This document shows positions 16,801 through 25,038 of a DNA stretch of 64,000 nt, one piece after another. The stretch is taken from assembly GCF_000729995.1 (NCBI RefSeq), contig NZ_JNFG01000018.1, positions 124,001-188,000 on the forward strand, given 5' to 3'. Origin of the DNA: Caballeronia sordidicola (GTDB lineage Bacteria > Pseudomonadota > Gammaproteobacteria > Burkholderiales > Burkholderiaceae). The notes below the pieces were generated by a model. The model searched no databases. It saw only the letters and a program-made list of their open reading frames with translations, and was not told where the DNA came from. The position numbers and the translations under genes were made by a program. The stretch's first letter is position 1. Each line of letters starts with the position of its first letter.

Positions 16801-17308
16801 CGAGCCCGACCTGAACTCGCCGCTCGCCGCAACGACCGAGATCAACCTGCACGCGCCGGCCATCCTTCCCGCCGACTATTGCGGCGATGTGCAGGAACGT
16901 TTATCGCTGTACAAACGCATGGCGAACTGCGAAACGAGCGATTCCATCGACAGCATTCTCGAAGAGCTGATCGACCGTTTCGGCAAGCTGCCGCCCCAGG
17001 CGAGCGCACTGGTCGAGACGCACAAGTTGCGCCTCGCGGCCAAGCCGCTGGGCATCATCAAGATCGACGCGGCCGAACATGCAATTGCGTTGCAATTCAT
17101 TCCGAACCCGCCTGTCGATGCCATGAAGATCATCGAGATGGTGCAGAAGAACAAGCACATCAAGCTCGCGGGACAGGACAAGCTGCGCATAGAAGTGCGC
17201 AGTCCGGATCTTGCCGTGCGGATTTCGACGGTTAAAGACACGCTGCGCGCACTTGGCGCACCGCTGCGGCAGCAGAAACCGGCCGTCGCGCCTGTGCCTT
17301 CCCGCTAA
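13817..17308 (+). CDS. mfd: Transcription-repair coupling factor
   Basis: The 1163-residue Mfd removes stalled RNA polymerase from DNA lesions and recruits UvrA. Domains in order: UvrB-like N-terminal modules (residues about 1-350), the RNA polymerase interaction domain (DPVVHTQHGIGRYMGL, about 490), the RecG-like translocase with Walker A GDVGFGKTEVA (about 633) and DEEH box (IIDEEHRFG, about 733), motif TATPIPRT, helicase motifs ending HQLRGRVGRS, and the C-terminal TRCF domain (LPADYCGDVQERLSLYKR). Length and motifs are complete. A TATAAT box at 13746-13751 may be its promoter; the -35 is not clear. Confidence 0.97.
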   Translation: MPSKAVSLQSTSPIALVKAGQRFAFDGATGSSDALALARYHLAFREKVPLLVVMCASAVDSQRLAVEIPFFAPEARVRLLPDWETLPYDTFSPHQDLVSARLATLHDLGEGRCDILLVPATTALYRMPPASFLAAYTFSFTQGERLNEAKLKSQLTLAGYEHVSQVVRPGEYCVRGSLLDLYPMGSPLPYRIDLFDDQVDSIRAFDPDTQRSLYPVRDVRLLPGREFPFDEPARTAFRSRWREVFEGDPSRSSIYKDIGNGVPAAGIEYYLPLFFDETATLFHYLPQDAQLAFVGDMDAAIKRFTNDTRQRYNFLSHDRERPLLEPQRLFLSDDDFFSFAKPFAQIKFPATPEGGWAVPLPGMAIDRHAEEPLLALRHYLEQTPNRVLFATESAGRRETIQQLLSDNGLRATLDDTFQDWLTGDNKFSLGVAPLANGFALPGEGISIITETELYGQLTRRAGRRRQEQASNVDSMVRDLSELKIGDPVVHTQHGIGRYMGLVSMDLGEGETEFLHLEYQNESKLYVPVAQLHVISRYSGADPESAPLHALGSGQWDKAKRKAAQQIRDTAAELLNLYARRALREGHSFPLEARDYAKFAESFGFEETPDQAAAITAVIGDMTSGKPMDRLVCGDVGFGKTEVALRAAFIAVMGGKQVAILSPTTLLAEQHTNTFSDRFSDWPVKIAELSRFKSTKEVAASIQAINEGTIDIVIGTHKLLSTDVVFKRLGLVIIDEEHRFGVRQKEALKALRAEVDVLTLTATPIPRTLGMALEGLRDFSIIATAPQKRLAIKTFVRREEDGVIREAMLRELKRGGQVYFLHNEVETIDNRRAMLEALVPEARIAVAHGQMHERELERVMRDFVGQRANVLLCTTIIETGIDVPSANTILIHRSDKFGLAQLHQLRGRVGRSHHQAYAYLLVHDPAALTKQAQRRLEAIQQMEELGSGFYLAMHDLEIRGTGEVLGDKQSGEIHEIGFQLYTDMLNDAVRALKEGREPDLNSPLAATTEINLHAPAILPADYCGDVQERLSLYKRMANCETSDSIDSILEELIDRFGKLPPQASALVETHKLRLAAKPLGIIKIDAAEHAIALQFIPNPPVDAMKIIEMVQKNKHIKLAGQDKLRIEVRSPDLAVRISTVKDTLRALGAPLRQQKPAVAPVPSR

Positions 17309-17398
17309 ATAGATACACAACCCGCGCACTGCCTTGTCCGGCGGTGCGTGGCCAGTTTTTTCGGTATTATCGAAAGTAATAATTCCAAGGAGAGCGTC

Positions 17399-18625
17399 AT
17401 GTCCCAGATCGCTGAATCGACGGCTTCCGTCGCGCAAACATCCTCTTCTGAGCCGGCGTCGTTGCCGTGGATCAAGAAGCTCGTCTCCTTCGACACCGTC
17501 AGCCGCAACCCGAACATGGGCCTGATCGAAACCGTGCGCGATGAATTGCGCGCCGCCGGTGTGGAAAGCACGCTCACCACCGATCCTTCCGGCAAATGGG
17601 CCAACCTGTTCGCAACCGTGCCCGCACACGATGGCGCGACGAACGGCGGCATCGTGCTGTCGGGGCATACGGACGTGGTGCCGGTAGACGGTCAGAAATG
17701 GGACAGCGATCCGTTCAAGCCGGAGATCCGCGATGGCCTGTTGTACGGTCGCGGGACGTGCGACATGAAGGGGTTTATCGGCGCATCGCTGAGCTTGTTG
17801 CCGAAGATGCAGGCCACGAAGCTCGCGCGACCGATCCACTTCGCCCTCTCCTTCGATGAAGAAGTCGGCTGCGCCGGCGCGCCGCTGATGATCACGGACC
17901 TGCAAAAACGCGGGCTGCGGCCGGACGGCTGCATTGTCGGCGAGCCGACCAGCATGCGGCCGGTCATCGCGCATAAGGGTATCAACGCGTACAACTGCTG
18001 CGTGCGCGGGTTCGCGGCGCATTCATCGCTGACGCCGAAGGGATTGAACGCGATCGAGTACGCAGCGCGGCTGATTTGCTACATCCGCGACGTCGCCGAT
18101 GAATTCCGTGCGCAAGGCCCGTTCGACGAACAGTACGACGTGCCCTTCACGACCGCGCAGACGAGCACGATCAGTGGCGGCAACGCGATCAACACCGTGC
18201 CCGCGGAATGCAATTTCGCGTTCGAATTCCGCAATTTGCCGACGCTCGATCCTGAACCGATTTATCAGCGTATCGAGAAATACGCGCGGGAGGAGTTGTT
18301 GCCGAGGATGCAGAAGGAACACGCGAACGCGGCAATCGAGATCTCGAAGATTGCTGCAGCGCCCGGGCTCGATGCGTCCGAGCAAGCAGCGATCACGCAA
18401 CTGGTGCGCGCGCTGACGGCGAATCAGGAAAAACGCAAGGTGGCTTACGGGACGGAAGCGGGCTTGTTCCAGCTTGCGGGCGTGCCGAGTATTGTGTGCG
18501 GGCCGGGGAATATCGAGCAGGCGCATAAGGCGAACGAATATGTTTCGCTGGAGCAGCTTGCGGCGTGCGAAGCGTTTTTGGGCAAGTTCATTCACAGCAT
18601 GTCGGTTGAAGCGCAGGTGCGTTGA
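17399..18625 (+). CDS. argE: Acetylornithine deacetylase
   Basis: This 408-residue M20-family zinc amidohydrolase removes the acetyl group from N-acetylornithine in arginine synthesis. Metal and catalytic motifs are visible: LSGHTDVVPVDGQKW (His and Asp), YGRGTCDMKGF (bridging Asp), SFDEEVGCAGA (catalytic Glu pair), CIVGEPTSM, and the C-terminal VCGPGNIEQAHKANEYV with a conserved His. The ATG at 17399 has an AAGGAGAG ribosome-binding site; upstream in-frame codons are not expected. Relatives of ArgE and DapE are similar, but the motif set matches ArgE. Confidence 0.92.
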   Translation: MSQIAESTASVAQTSSSEPASLPWIKKLVSFDTVSRNPNMGLIETVRDELRAAGVESTLTTDPSGKWANLFATVPAHDGATNGGIVLSGHTDVVPVDGQKWDSDPFKPEIRDGLLYGRGTCDMKGFIGASLSLLPKMQATKLARPIHFALSFDEEVGCAGAPLMITDLQKRGLRPDGCIVGEPTSMRPVIAHKGINAYNCCVRGFAAHSSLTPKGLNAIEYAARLICYIRDVADEFRAQGPFDEQYDVPFTTAQTSTISGGNAINTVPAECNFAFEFRNLPTLDPEPIYQRIEKYAREELLPRMQKEHANAAIEISKIAAAPGLDASEQAAITQLVRALTANQEKRKVAYGTEAGLFQLAGVPSIVCGPGNIEQAHKANEYVSLEQLAACEAFLGKFIHSMSVEAQVR

Positions 18626-18640
18626 TTTAATGCAACTTGA

Positions 18641-18931
18641 GTGAAACCTTCAGCCGCTCTGGATCTCAAACGTGACAAGGTTCGCGCAACGGTAAGCCGC
18701 TTCCGTGCTGCGAACCCACGCGTGTTCGGCTCGGTTTTGCATGGCACCGATCAGGATGGCAGCGACCTGGACTTGCTGGTTGATGCATTGCCCGGCGCAA
18801 CGCTATTCGACTTGGGCGGCTTGCAGATGGAACTGGAAGACATGCTTGGCGTAGCGGTCGATTTGCTGACGCCGGGCGATCTGCCTCCGCGGTTTCGGGA
18901 GCGCGTGCTAGCCGAAGCGGCGCCGGTATGA
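18641..18931 (+). CDS. MntA-type minimal nucleotidyltransferase, orphan antitoxin
   Basis: This 96-residue protein has the minimal nucleotidyltransferase motif RVFGSVLHGTDQDGSDLDLLVD (GS with a DxD pair), followed by MELEDMLGVAVDLLTPGDLP, as in MntA antitoxins that modify their HepT partner RNase. The expected hepT gene is absent: at the overlapping ATGA (18928-18931) only a short frame of 38 codons remains. An ATG is not required; the start used is a GTG at 18641, in line with the MNT start near argE's end. It lies between argE and the dehydratase gene and is probably a remnant of a toxin-antitoxin pair. Confidence 0.72.
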   Translation: MKPSAALDLKRDKVRATVSRFRAANPRVFGSVLHGTDQDGSDLDLLVDALPGATLFDLGGLQMELEDMLGVAVDLLTPGDLPPRFRERVLAEAAPV

Positions 18932-19044
18932 GCGATGGCGCTCGCGTGCGCCGTCAGTTGCATAAGAACCGAATTTGTTGCTTGGCTTCATTAATCGTTA
19001 CGCCGTCAACCACTGCCCATGTCCACCGCCCATCACTCCGATAA
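18928..19044 (+). pseudogene. Short frame in the place of the HepT partner
   Basis: The ATG overlaps the MNT gene stop as ATGA, the junction seen in mntA-hepT pairs. The frame reads MSDGARVRRQLHKNRICC... for 38 codons and then stops, running over the start of the dehydratase gene. A HepT toxin is usually 110-140 residues. The first ten residues could be a HepT beginning, after which sequence was lost. Evidence is positional only. Confidence 0.35.
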
Positions 19045-20032
19045 CACCATCGACGGCACGCCGATTCCTACACTCGACGATATCGCCAGCCAGCACATGA
19101 CGCTCTCGCCGTGGGTCGCGCGCACGCCGACCTTCGAGCGTCACGACTTTCCCACGCTGGAAGGTACACCGGTCAACTTCAAGTTCGAACTGCTGCAGGT
19201 CGGCGGCACGTTCAAGACGCGCGGCGCGTTTTCGCATCTGCTCGCGCTCACTGAAGGCGAACGCGACGCGGGCGTGACGTGCGTATCGGCGGGCAACCAC
19301 GCGGTAGCGGTCGCCTATGCCGCGATGCGGCTTCGGATCAGCGCGAAAGTCGTGATGATCAAGACGGCCAGTCCGGTACGACTGGCGCTTGCCCGTCGTT
19401 TCGGCGCGGAGATAGTGATGGCGGAAAACGGCGCCGAAGCGTTCGAGATCGTGCGCCGCATAGAAGCCGAGGAAGGTCGCTACTTCGTGCATCCGTTCAA
19501 CAGCTACCGGACGATCGTGGGCACATCGACACTCGGATACGAATGGACCTCCCAAGCGCCCGATCTGGACGCGGTGATCCTGCCGATCGGCGGCGGTGGA
19601 CTGGCGGCGGGGGTATCGCTGGCGTTTCGGCTCGCGAATCCATCGATCCACGTGTATGGCGTTGAACCCACGGGCGCCGATGCCATGGGCCAGAGTTTCG
19701 CCGCCAATCACACCGTGAAGATGGGCGCGATGCACAGCATTGCGGATTCGTTGATGGCGCCACACACCGAAGACTACAGCTACGAACTGTGCAGGCGGCA
19801 TATCGACCGTCTGGTGACGGTGTCCGACACCGAGTTGCGCCACGCCATGCTGCATCTGTTCAACGAGCTGAAGCTGGCAGTCGAACCGGCATGCGCCGCG
19901 GCAACTGCCGCATTGCTGGGACCGTTACGCGAGACCTTGCAGGGCAAGCGCGTCGGCGTGTTGCTGTGCGGCACGAACACCGACTCGGCCACGCTCGGCA
20001 AACATATCGCGATGGCGGCTCAAGACGACTGA
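19019..20032 (+). CDS. Threonine/serine dehydratase-like PLP enzyme
   Basis: This 337-residue fold-type II pyridoxal phosphate enzyme has the cofactor lysine in GGTFKTRGAFSHL, the VSAGNHAVAVAYAA loop that binds substrate carboxylate, the glycine-rich PIGGGGLAAGVSLAF phosphate site, and LLCGTNTDS near the end. It probably deaminates L-threonine or L-serine to a 2-oxo acid. It lacks the C-terminal ACT domain of biosynthetic IlvA, so a catabolic enzyme or a related lyase is likelier. No clear ribosome-binding site is seen before the ATG. Confidence 0.8.
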   Translation: MSTAHHSDNTIDGTPIPTLDDIASQHMTLSPWVARTPTFERHDFPTLEGTPVNFKFELLQVGGTFKTRGAFSHLLALTEGERDAGVTCVSAGNHAVAVAYAAMRLRISAKVVMIKTASPVRLALARRFGAEIVMAENGAEAFEIVRRIEAEEGRYFVHPFNSYRTIVGTSTLGYEWTSQAPDLDAVILPIGGGGLAAGVSLAFRLANPSIHVYGVEPTGADAMGQSFAANHTVKMGAMHSIADSLMAPHTEDYSYELCRRHIDRLVTVSDTELRHAMLHLFNELKLAVEPACAAATAALLGPLRETLQGKRVGVLLCGTNTDSATLGKHIAMAAQDD

Positions 20033-20044
20033 GCCTGGCCGCAT

Positions 20045-20866
20045 CTAGAGCACATTCGTCAGCCGCTTGCGCTCGCTGCGCTGCATGAAGTAGTTCGCGG
20101 CGATCACGCCGACCGTCACGAACGCGATGAACAACGTGGCGAGCGCGTTCATCTCCGGATTCAAGCCGAGCCGGACGCGTGAAAACACGACGAGCGGCAA
20201 CGTAGTCGACCCCGGTCCCGACAAAAACGCGGATAACACGAGGTCATCGATCGACAGCGTGAACGACAGCAGCCACCCGGCCACCAGCGCCTGCGATATC
20301 AGCGGCAACGTAATAGCAAAAAACACGCGCAATGGCGTCGCGCCCAAATCGAGCGCGGCTTCTTCAAGCGACGGGTTCAATTCCCTGACCCTCGATTCCA
20401 CGATGATCGCGACGTAGGAAATACACAGCATCACGTGACCGATCCAGATCGTGAAAATGCCACGCCCTGCCGGCCAGCCAAATACTTTCGCCATTTCCAC
20501 AAACAGCAGCAGCAGCGAAATCCCCTGGATCACTTCAGGTATCACGAGCGGCGCGTTGATCATGCCGGCATAAAGCGTGAAGCCGCGAAAGCGCCCCATT
20601 CGCGCCAGCACGTAACCCGCCCACGTCCCGATCACCACCGACGCGCACGCTGTGAATACCGCCACTCGAATCGATAACCACGCGGCATTGATCAGTTCTT
20701 CGTCGTGCAATAACGCCGCATACCACTTCAACGAAAATTGCGTCCATACGGTCACGAGCTGAGACTCGTTGAACGAGTACACCACCAGACTCACGATCGG
20801 AATATAGAGAAACAGGAATCCGAAACCGAGAAACGTGAACCGGAGCGAGCGACTGGGTTCAATCAT
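20045..20866 (-). CDS. potI: Putrescine ABC transporter permease PotI
   Basis: A 273-residue inner-membrane permease with six predicted helices and the EAA loop (VRELNPSLEEAALDLGATPLRVFFAITLPLI) that docks onto the ATPase. Typical of PotC/PotI type subunits. It overlaps potH by four bases and is the last gene of the potFGHI transcript. It converges with the dehydratase gene. Confidence 0.9.
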   Translation of the reverse strand: MIEPSRSLRFTFLGFGFLFLYIPIVSLVVYSFNESQLVTVWTQFSLKWYAALLHDEELINAAWLSIRVAVFTACASVVIGTWAGYVLARMGRFRGFTLYAGMINAPLVIPEVIQGISLLLLFVEMAKVFGWPAGRGIFTIWIGHVMLCISYVAIIVESRVRELNPSLEEAALDLGATPLRVFFAITLPLISQALVAGWLLSFTLSIDDLVLSAFLSGPGSTTLPLVVFSRVRLGLNPEMNALATLFIAFVTVGVIAANYFMQRSERKRLTNVL

Positions 20867-21795
20867 CGCTTTTCCTCCCGTTGCTTCGCCTGGTAGTACT
20901 GGAACAGCGCCATGGGAACGAGCAGCAGCAACACCATCGCGCAGGTGACGGCGGAAGCCATCGGCCAGTCGGCGTTATCGAAAAATTCATTCCACATCAC
21001 GCGGCCGATCATCAGGGTATCCGCGCCGCCCAGCAATTCCGGAATCACGTATTCGCCCACCGCTGGAATGAACACCAGCAGGCAGCCCGCAATAATCCCG
21101 TTCTTCGATAACGGCAGCGTGATCTGCAAAAACGCCTTCCACGGTTTCGCGCCGAGATCGTAAGCGGCTTCGAGCAACGTGAGATCCATCTTCACCAGAT
21201 GGGCGTAAAGCGGCATCACGAGAAACGGCAGATACGAATACACCATGCCGATATAAACCGCGATATTCGTGTGATACAGCTCGATAGGCGAATGAATAAT
21301 CCCCGTCCACATCAGGAAATTATTCAGCAAGCCGTTGTTCTTCAGAATCCCGATCCATGCATACACACGAATCAGGAACGACGTCCAGAACGGCAGCATC
21401 ACGGCCATCATCAGCAGATTGCGAGTCGCCGGATTCGAACGCGCGATGTAATACGCCATCGGATAACCAATCGCGAGGCACAACAGCGTGGACACCCCCG
21501 CCACCAACAGCGAATTCATGTAGGTGGCGAAGTACAGGCTGTCCGTGACGAGAAACGCGTAATGCGAAAAATCGAGCGCGATACTCAGCACGCCGTCTTT
21601 CATCGCCGTCAATTCCGTATAAGGCGGAATCCCGAGACGCGAGTCGGAGAAACTGATTTTGACGACCAGCAGGAACGGCACGAGGAACAGCAACACGAGC
21701 CACAGATACGGCCCGAAAATAACCGCCGTCCTGCCTGACAGGCCGAAGCGTTGCTTGAGTAAGCTCAGTAAGCTCTGTAAATGCAGCGTCTTCAT
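20863..21795 (-). CDS. potH: Putrescine ABC transporter permease PotH
   Basis: A 310-residue permease with multiple hydrophobic helices and an EAA loop (MDLTLLEAAYDLGAKPWKAFLQITLPLS). It forms the channel with PotI. Its start overlaps the end of potG by four bases and its end overlaps potI by four bases, so the three are translationally coupled. Confidence 0.9.
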   Translation of the reverse strand: MKTLHLQSLLSLLKQRFGLSGRTAVIFGPYLWLVLLFLVPFLLVVKISFSDSRLGIPPYTELTAMKDGVLSIALDFSHYAFLVTDSLYFATYMNSLLVAGVSTLLCLAIGYPMAYYIARSNPATRNLLMMAVMLPFWTSFLIRVYAWIGILKNNGLLNNFLMWTGIIHSPIELYHTNIAVYIGMVYSYLPFLVMPLYAHLVKMDLTLLEAAYDLGAKPWKAFLQITLPLSKNGIIAGCLLVFIPAVGEYVIPELLGGADTLMIGRVMWNEFFDNADWPMASAVTCAMVLLLLVPMALFQYYQAKQREEKR

Positions 21796-23000
21796 GCCGT
21801 GAGCACCACGCCTGCCGACGCTGTCCAGCGCACGAAGACTTCGTCGCCCCAGGTGGGCGAATCGATCTCGCCAATCGCAAGGCTCGACAGGTTCGCCACG
21901 ACCACTTTGCCGCTGTCCAGCTTCACGTGATACAGCGTATAGCCGCCCATGTACGCAATATTCGCCACCGTGCCGTGGCCCCAGTTGTACGCACCGTCGG
22001 GCGGCTTGCGCGTCAACGCAATGCGCTCCGGCCTGACCGAGATGGTGACCGGCATGCCGAGCGGTCCTGTGATGCCGTGGTTCACGTACAAGCGCGACGG
22101 CAGCTCCGCCGTTTCCACGAACACGTGATCCGGTTCGTCTTCCACCACGATGCCGTCGAACAGATTCGTCGAGCCGATGAATTCAGCGGTGAAGCGGCTG
22201 TTCGGATATTCGTAGACCTCGTGCGGCGTGCCGATCTGCACGATCTCGCCTTCGCTCATGACCGCGATCCGGCCGGCCATGGTCATTGCTTCCTCCTGAT
22301 CGTGCGTGACCATCATGCAGGTCACGCCGACCTTGTCGAGGATATTCACCAGCTCGATCTGCGTGCGCTGGCGAATCTGCTTGTCGAGCGCGGACATGGG
22401 TTCATCGAGCAGCAGCAATTTTGGACGCTTGACCAGGCTGCGGGCCAGCGCCACGCGCTGCTGCTGGCCGCCCGACAACTGGTGCGGCTTGCGCTGCGCA
22501 TACTTCGCCATCTGCACGAGGTCGAGCGTCGCGTGCACGCGTTCCTTGAGTTCCGCGCCGCGCACGCCCTCCTGCTTGAGCCCGAACGCCACGTTCGATT
22601 CCACCGTCATATGCGGAAACAGCGCATATGACTGGAACATCATGTTCACCGGCCGGCGATACGGCGGCATGCTCGCGAGATCCTCGCCATCGATCACGAT
22701 CTGCCCCGCCGTGACCGACTCCAGCCCCGCGAGCATGCGCAGCAAGGTGGACTTGCCGCAGCCGGAACTGCCGAGCAGCGCGAACAACTCGCCCTTTTTC
22801 ACCGACAGGCTCACGCCTTTCACCGCGACGGTTTCGTCGAATTTCTTGACGACATCGACGATCCGCACGAAATTCTCGGCCGCCCAGTCCGGGTCCCGCA
22901 AACCCGGTTCCGGCCTGCGGCCATTGGGACCGCCCGGACCGCCCGGACTACCTTGATTGCCTGCTCCGGCGGACACTGCGCTCGACTGCTGCTCACTCAT
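21792..23000 (-). CDS. potG: Putrescine ABC transporter ATP-binding protein PotG
   Basis: The 402-residue ATPase has Walker A GSSGCGKST, the signature LSGGQQQRVALARSL, Walker B LLLLDEPMSALD, H-loop TCMMVTHDQEEAMTMAGRI and a C-terminal TOBE domain (about 300-400) involved in regulation. A Gly/Pro-rich tail of about 35 residues (GSPGGPGGPNGRRPEPG) precedes the usual start, which is longer than typical PotG. A start closer to the FVRIVDVVKKF strand is possible but no better codon is seen. Confidence 0.92.
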   Translation of the reverse strand: MSEQQSSAVSAGAGNQGSPGGPGGPNGRRPEPGLRDPDWAAENFVRIVDVVKKFDETVAVKGVSLSVKKGELFALLGSSGCGKSTLLRMLAGLESVTAGQIVIDGEDLASMPPYRRPVNMMFQSYALFPHMTVESNVAFGLKQEGVRGAELKERVHATLDLVQMAKYAQRKPHQLSGGQQQRVALARSLVKRPKLLLLDEPMSALDKQIRQRTQIELVNILDKVGVTCMMVTHDQEEAMTMAGRIAVMSEGEIVQIGTPHEVYEYPNSRFTAEFIGSTNLFDGIVVEDEPDHVFVETAELPSRLYVNHGITGPLGMPVTISVRPERIALTRKPPDGAYNWGHGTVANIAYMGGYTLYHVKLDSGKVVVANLSSLAIGEIDSPTWGDEVFVRWTASAGVVLTA

Positions 23001-23107
23001 GATCTGCTGCCCGGCTCCTGCGCTACGCGCGTTTGTGCTGCTTTTTCCAGCCGCACTTTTACCTTTATTCTTTCGACGCGGCTACCGGCAAAATCGCCGG
23101 CCACGAA

Positions 23108-23135
23108 CAAAGCCCCCGGAGGACCAGGGGCTTTG
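23108..23135 (-). terminator. Hairpin between potF and potG
   Basis: CAAAGCCCC (23108-23116) pairs with GGGGCTTTG (23127-23135) around a ten-base loop; on the minus strand it is followed by TTCG rather than a long T-run. It probably trims transcription after potF, giving more binding protein than transporter, as in many ABC operons. Confidence 0.55.
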
Positions 23136-23191
23136 CGTTTATCGACTGCCTGATGCAATTGGCAAGCTTCGCAACTTTACCGGAACCAGGA

Positions 23192-24361
23192 TCAGCGTCC
23201 GGACTTCAGTTCCGTCCAGAGCCGCGTTTGCAAACGCTGGATTTCCGGCGGCAACGGCTTGAGCAGGAACAGCGTCTTGATCACGTCTTGCGGCGGATAC
23301 ACGGCCGGATCGTCGGCAACATCCTTCGATACGTACTTCCGTGCTTCCAGGTTCGCACTCGGGTAATACACCTCGTTCGTGATCGCGGCGTGAACCTGCG
23401 GCGTCTCGATGTAGTTGATCCACTCGAGCGCAGCTTCCTTGTTCTTCGCGTCCTTCGGAATCGCCATCACGTCAAACCACACCGGCGCGCCGCCCTTGGG
23501 GATGTAGTACTCGACCTTGTACGGCTTCTTCGCCTCTTCCGCACGATGCTTGGCGATCACCACGTCGCCCGACCAGCCGTAGGCGAAGCAGACGTCACCG
23601 CCGACCAGGTCGTTGATATAACCCGACGAGTTGAACTGGGTGATGTACGGGCGGATCTTCTTGAGCATCGCCAGGGCGGCGCGGTAGTCGGCCGGGTTCG
23701 TGCTCATCGGATCCTTGCCGATGTAGTGCAGCGCGGCGGCGAACATCTGGTCGGGGGCATCGAGTACCGAGACACCGCAGGCCTTGAGCTTCGAGATGTT
23801 TTCCGGCTTGAACAGGATGTCCCAGTTATCCAGCGGCACGTTCTTGCCGAGGATCTGCTGAACCTTCGTCACGTTGTAGCCAAGGCCCGTCGTGCCGTAT
23901 GCCCACGGTACCGTGTACTGGTTGCCCGGATCGGCGCCCGCGACCAGCTTCATCAGGTCAGGGTCGAGGTATTTTAGGTTGGGGAGTTTGGATTTATCGA
24001 GCGGGGCGAAGATGCCTGCCGTGATTTGCTTGCCGGCGTAGTTGCTGGTGGGCACCACGATGTCATAGCCCGAATTGCCGGTAAGCAGCTTGGCTTGCAG
24101 CGTGTCGTCGCTGTCGTAGTTGTCGTACTTGACCTTGACGCCAGTCTGCTTCTCGAAGTTCGGAATCGTGTCTTTCGCGATGTAGTCCGACCAGTTGTAA
24201 ACGTTGAGCTGAGTGTCTTTCGCCGATGCCCCCAGCGGTGCCGATAAAACCGCCACGCCCGCAATAGCCATGGTGATCGAAACTACGCACGCCGGTATCC
24301 GTGCAACCGCGCCCGATGCACTCGAACGCTTCGACAACCGGTCCGCCACTTTTTCTGTCAT
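23192..24361 (-). CDS. potF: Putrescine-binding periplasmic protein PotF
   Basis: The 389-residue solute-binding protein has a signal peptide after a basic N-terminus (MTEKVADRLSKRSSAS...; hydrophobic ACVVSITMAIAGVAVL) with cleavage near GASAKDTQ. Mature motifs LNVYNWSDYIAKDTIPNFEK, YDIVVPTSNYAG and YAYGTTGLGYN-like VPWAYGTTGLGYN belong to the PotD/PotF group that binds polyamines. The ATG at 24361 has a GGAG ribosome-binding site; a long upstream in-frame extension is probably untranslated. Substrate (putrescine or spermidine) is inferred. Confidence 0.9.
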   Translation of the reverse strand: MTEKVADRLSKRSSASGAVARIPACVVSITMAIAGVAVLSAPLGASAKDTQLNVYNWSDYIAKDTIPNFEKQTGVKVKYDNYDSDDTLQAKLLTGNSGYDIVVPTSNYAGKQITAGIFAPLDKSKLPNLKYLDPDLMKLVAGADPGNQYTVPWAYGTTGLGYNVTKVQQILGKNVPLDNWDILFKPENISKLKACGVSVLDAPDQMFAAALHYIGKDPMSTNPADYRAALAMLKKIRPYITQFNSSGYINDLVGGDVCFAYGWSGDVVIAKHRAEEAKKPYKVEYYIPKGGAPVWFDVMAIPKDAKNKEAALEWINYIETPQVHAAITNEVYYPSANLEARKYVSKDVADDPAVYPPQDVIKTLFLLKPLPPEIQRLQTRLWTELKSGR

Positions 24362-25038
24362 TTCAGTTTCTCCGTCCTTTCGACTTGCCGACCGTTGGTA
24401 TCCCTGTCTCGATTCGCCCTTTACTCCCCTACTTGATCGAGACGATCTTAAAAAAACGAAAACTATCATCAAAAGGGTGCTTCGCAAAAAACAATCGGCG
24501 AGATTTGTCGCGTGAAGTGTACAAGGGCGCGTTCGACCGATCCGGAGGGGGTATGGGTTTTTGCGGGGTTCCAGGCTGGTGGTCCCAGCCACAAAGACCA
24601 CACCACCGTTGTTGAATCCAAAGAACTGTCTGGATTGGCCGCTGATCTCCGCTTGCTCATGGAACCGTGCTCACCTCGGCTTGCGCCCCGCCCGCTCTCC
24701 AAACTGTCCCGTTGCGATCTCCAGGCGCACGCGTCGAACGAACAAGCAAACATCTCGTTCCCGCCGGCTCGCTTGTGAAGCAATGAGTGAATCGTTGCTG
24801 GCCGGGATCGATTTTTGCGATGCCTGCCCGTTCGACTCAGCTTTTCGAAGTGATCCTTCCGCACGCTTACAATTTCGCGTTTCGCGAATGTCGCGCGTGA
24901 GTGGGCGGGATGTTATTCGCCTCGGTTAGTCGCTAAACAAGGGGTCGCGCACGACGCAATCGGGACGGCAAGGGACATGTGTTCCTGCCGAGCGGGTCCA
25001 CGCCCGACGCTACTCAACGCAACAAGGACTATCGATTC
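24362..25038. other. Divergent intergenic region potF / pldA
   Basis: About 680 bases without a supported gene. On the plus strand a TACAAT box (24868-24873) with a weak TCGAAG 17 bases upstream may serve pldA. A-rich sequence at 24451-24492 could hold the potF promoter. Several TTTCGCG words near 24873-24890 have no clear symmetry. Confidence 0.45.

Noticed and set aside
21792..23000. Frameshift or fusion in the long PotG N-terminus
   Set aside because: The Gly/Pro-rich extension is in frame and the ATPase core is intact; most likely a natural tail or an early start call.
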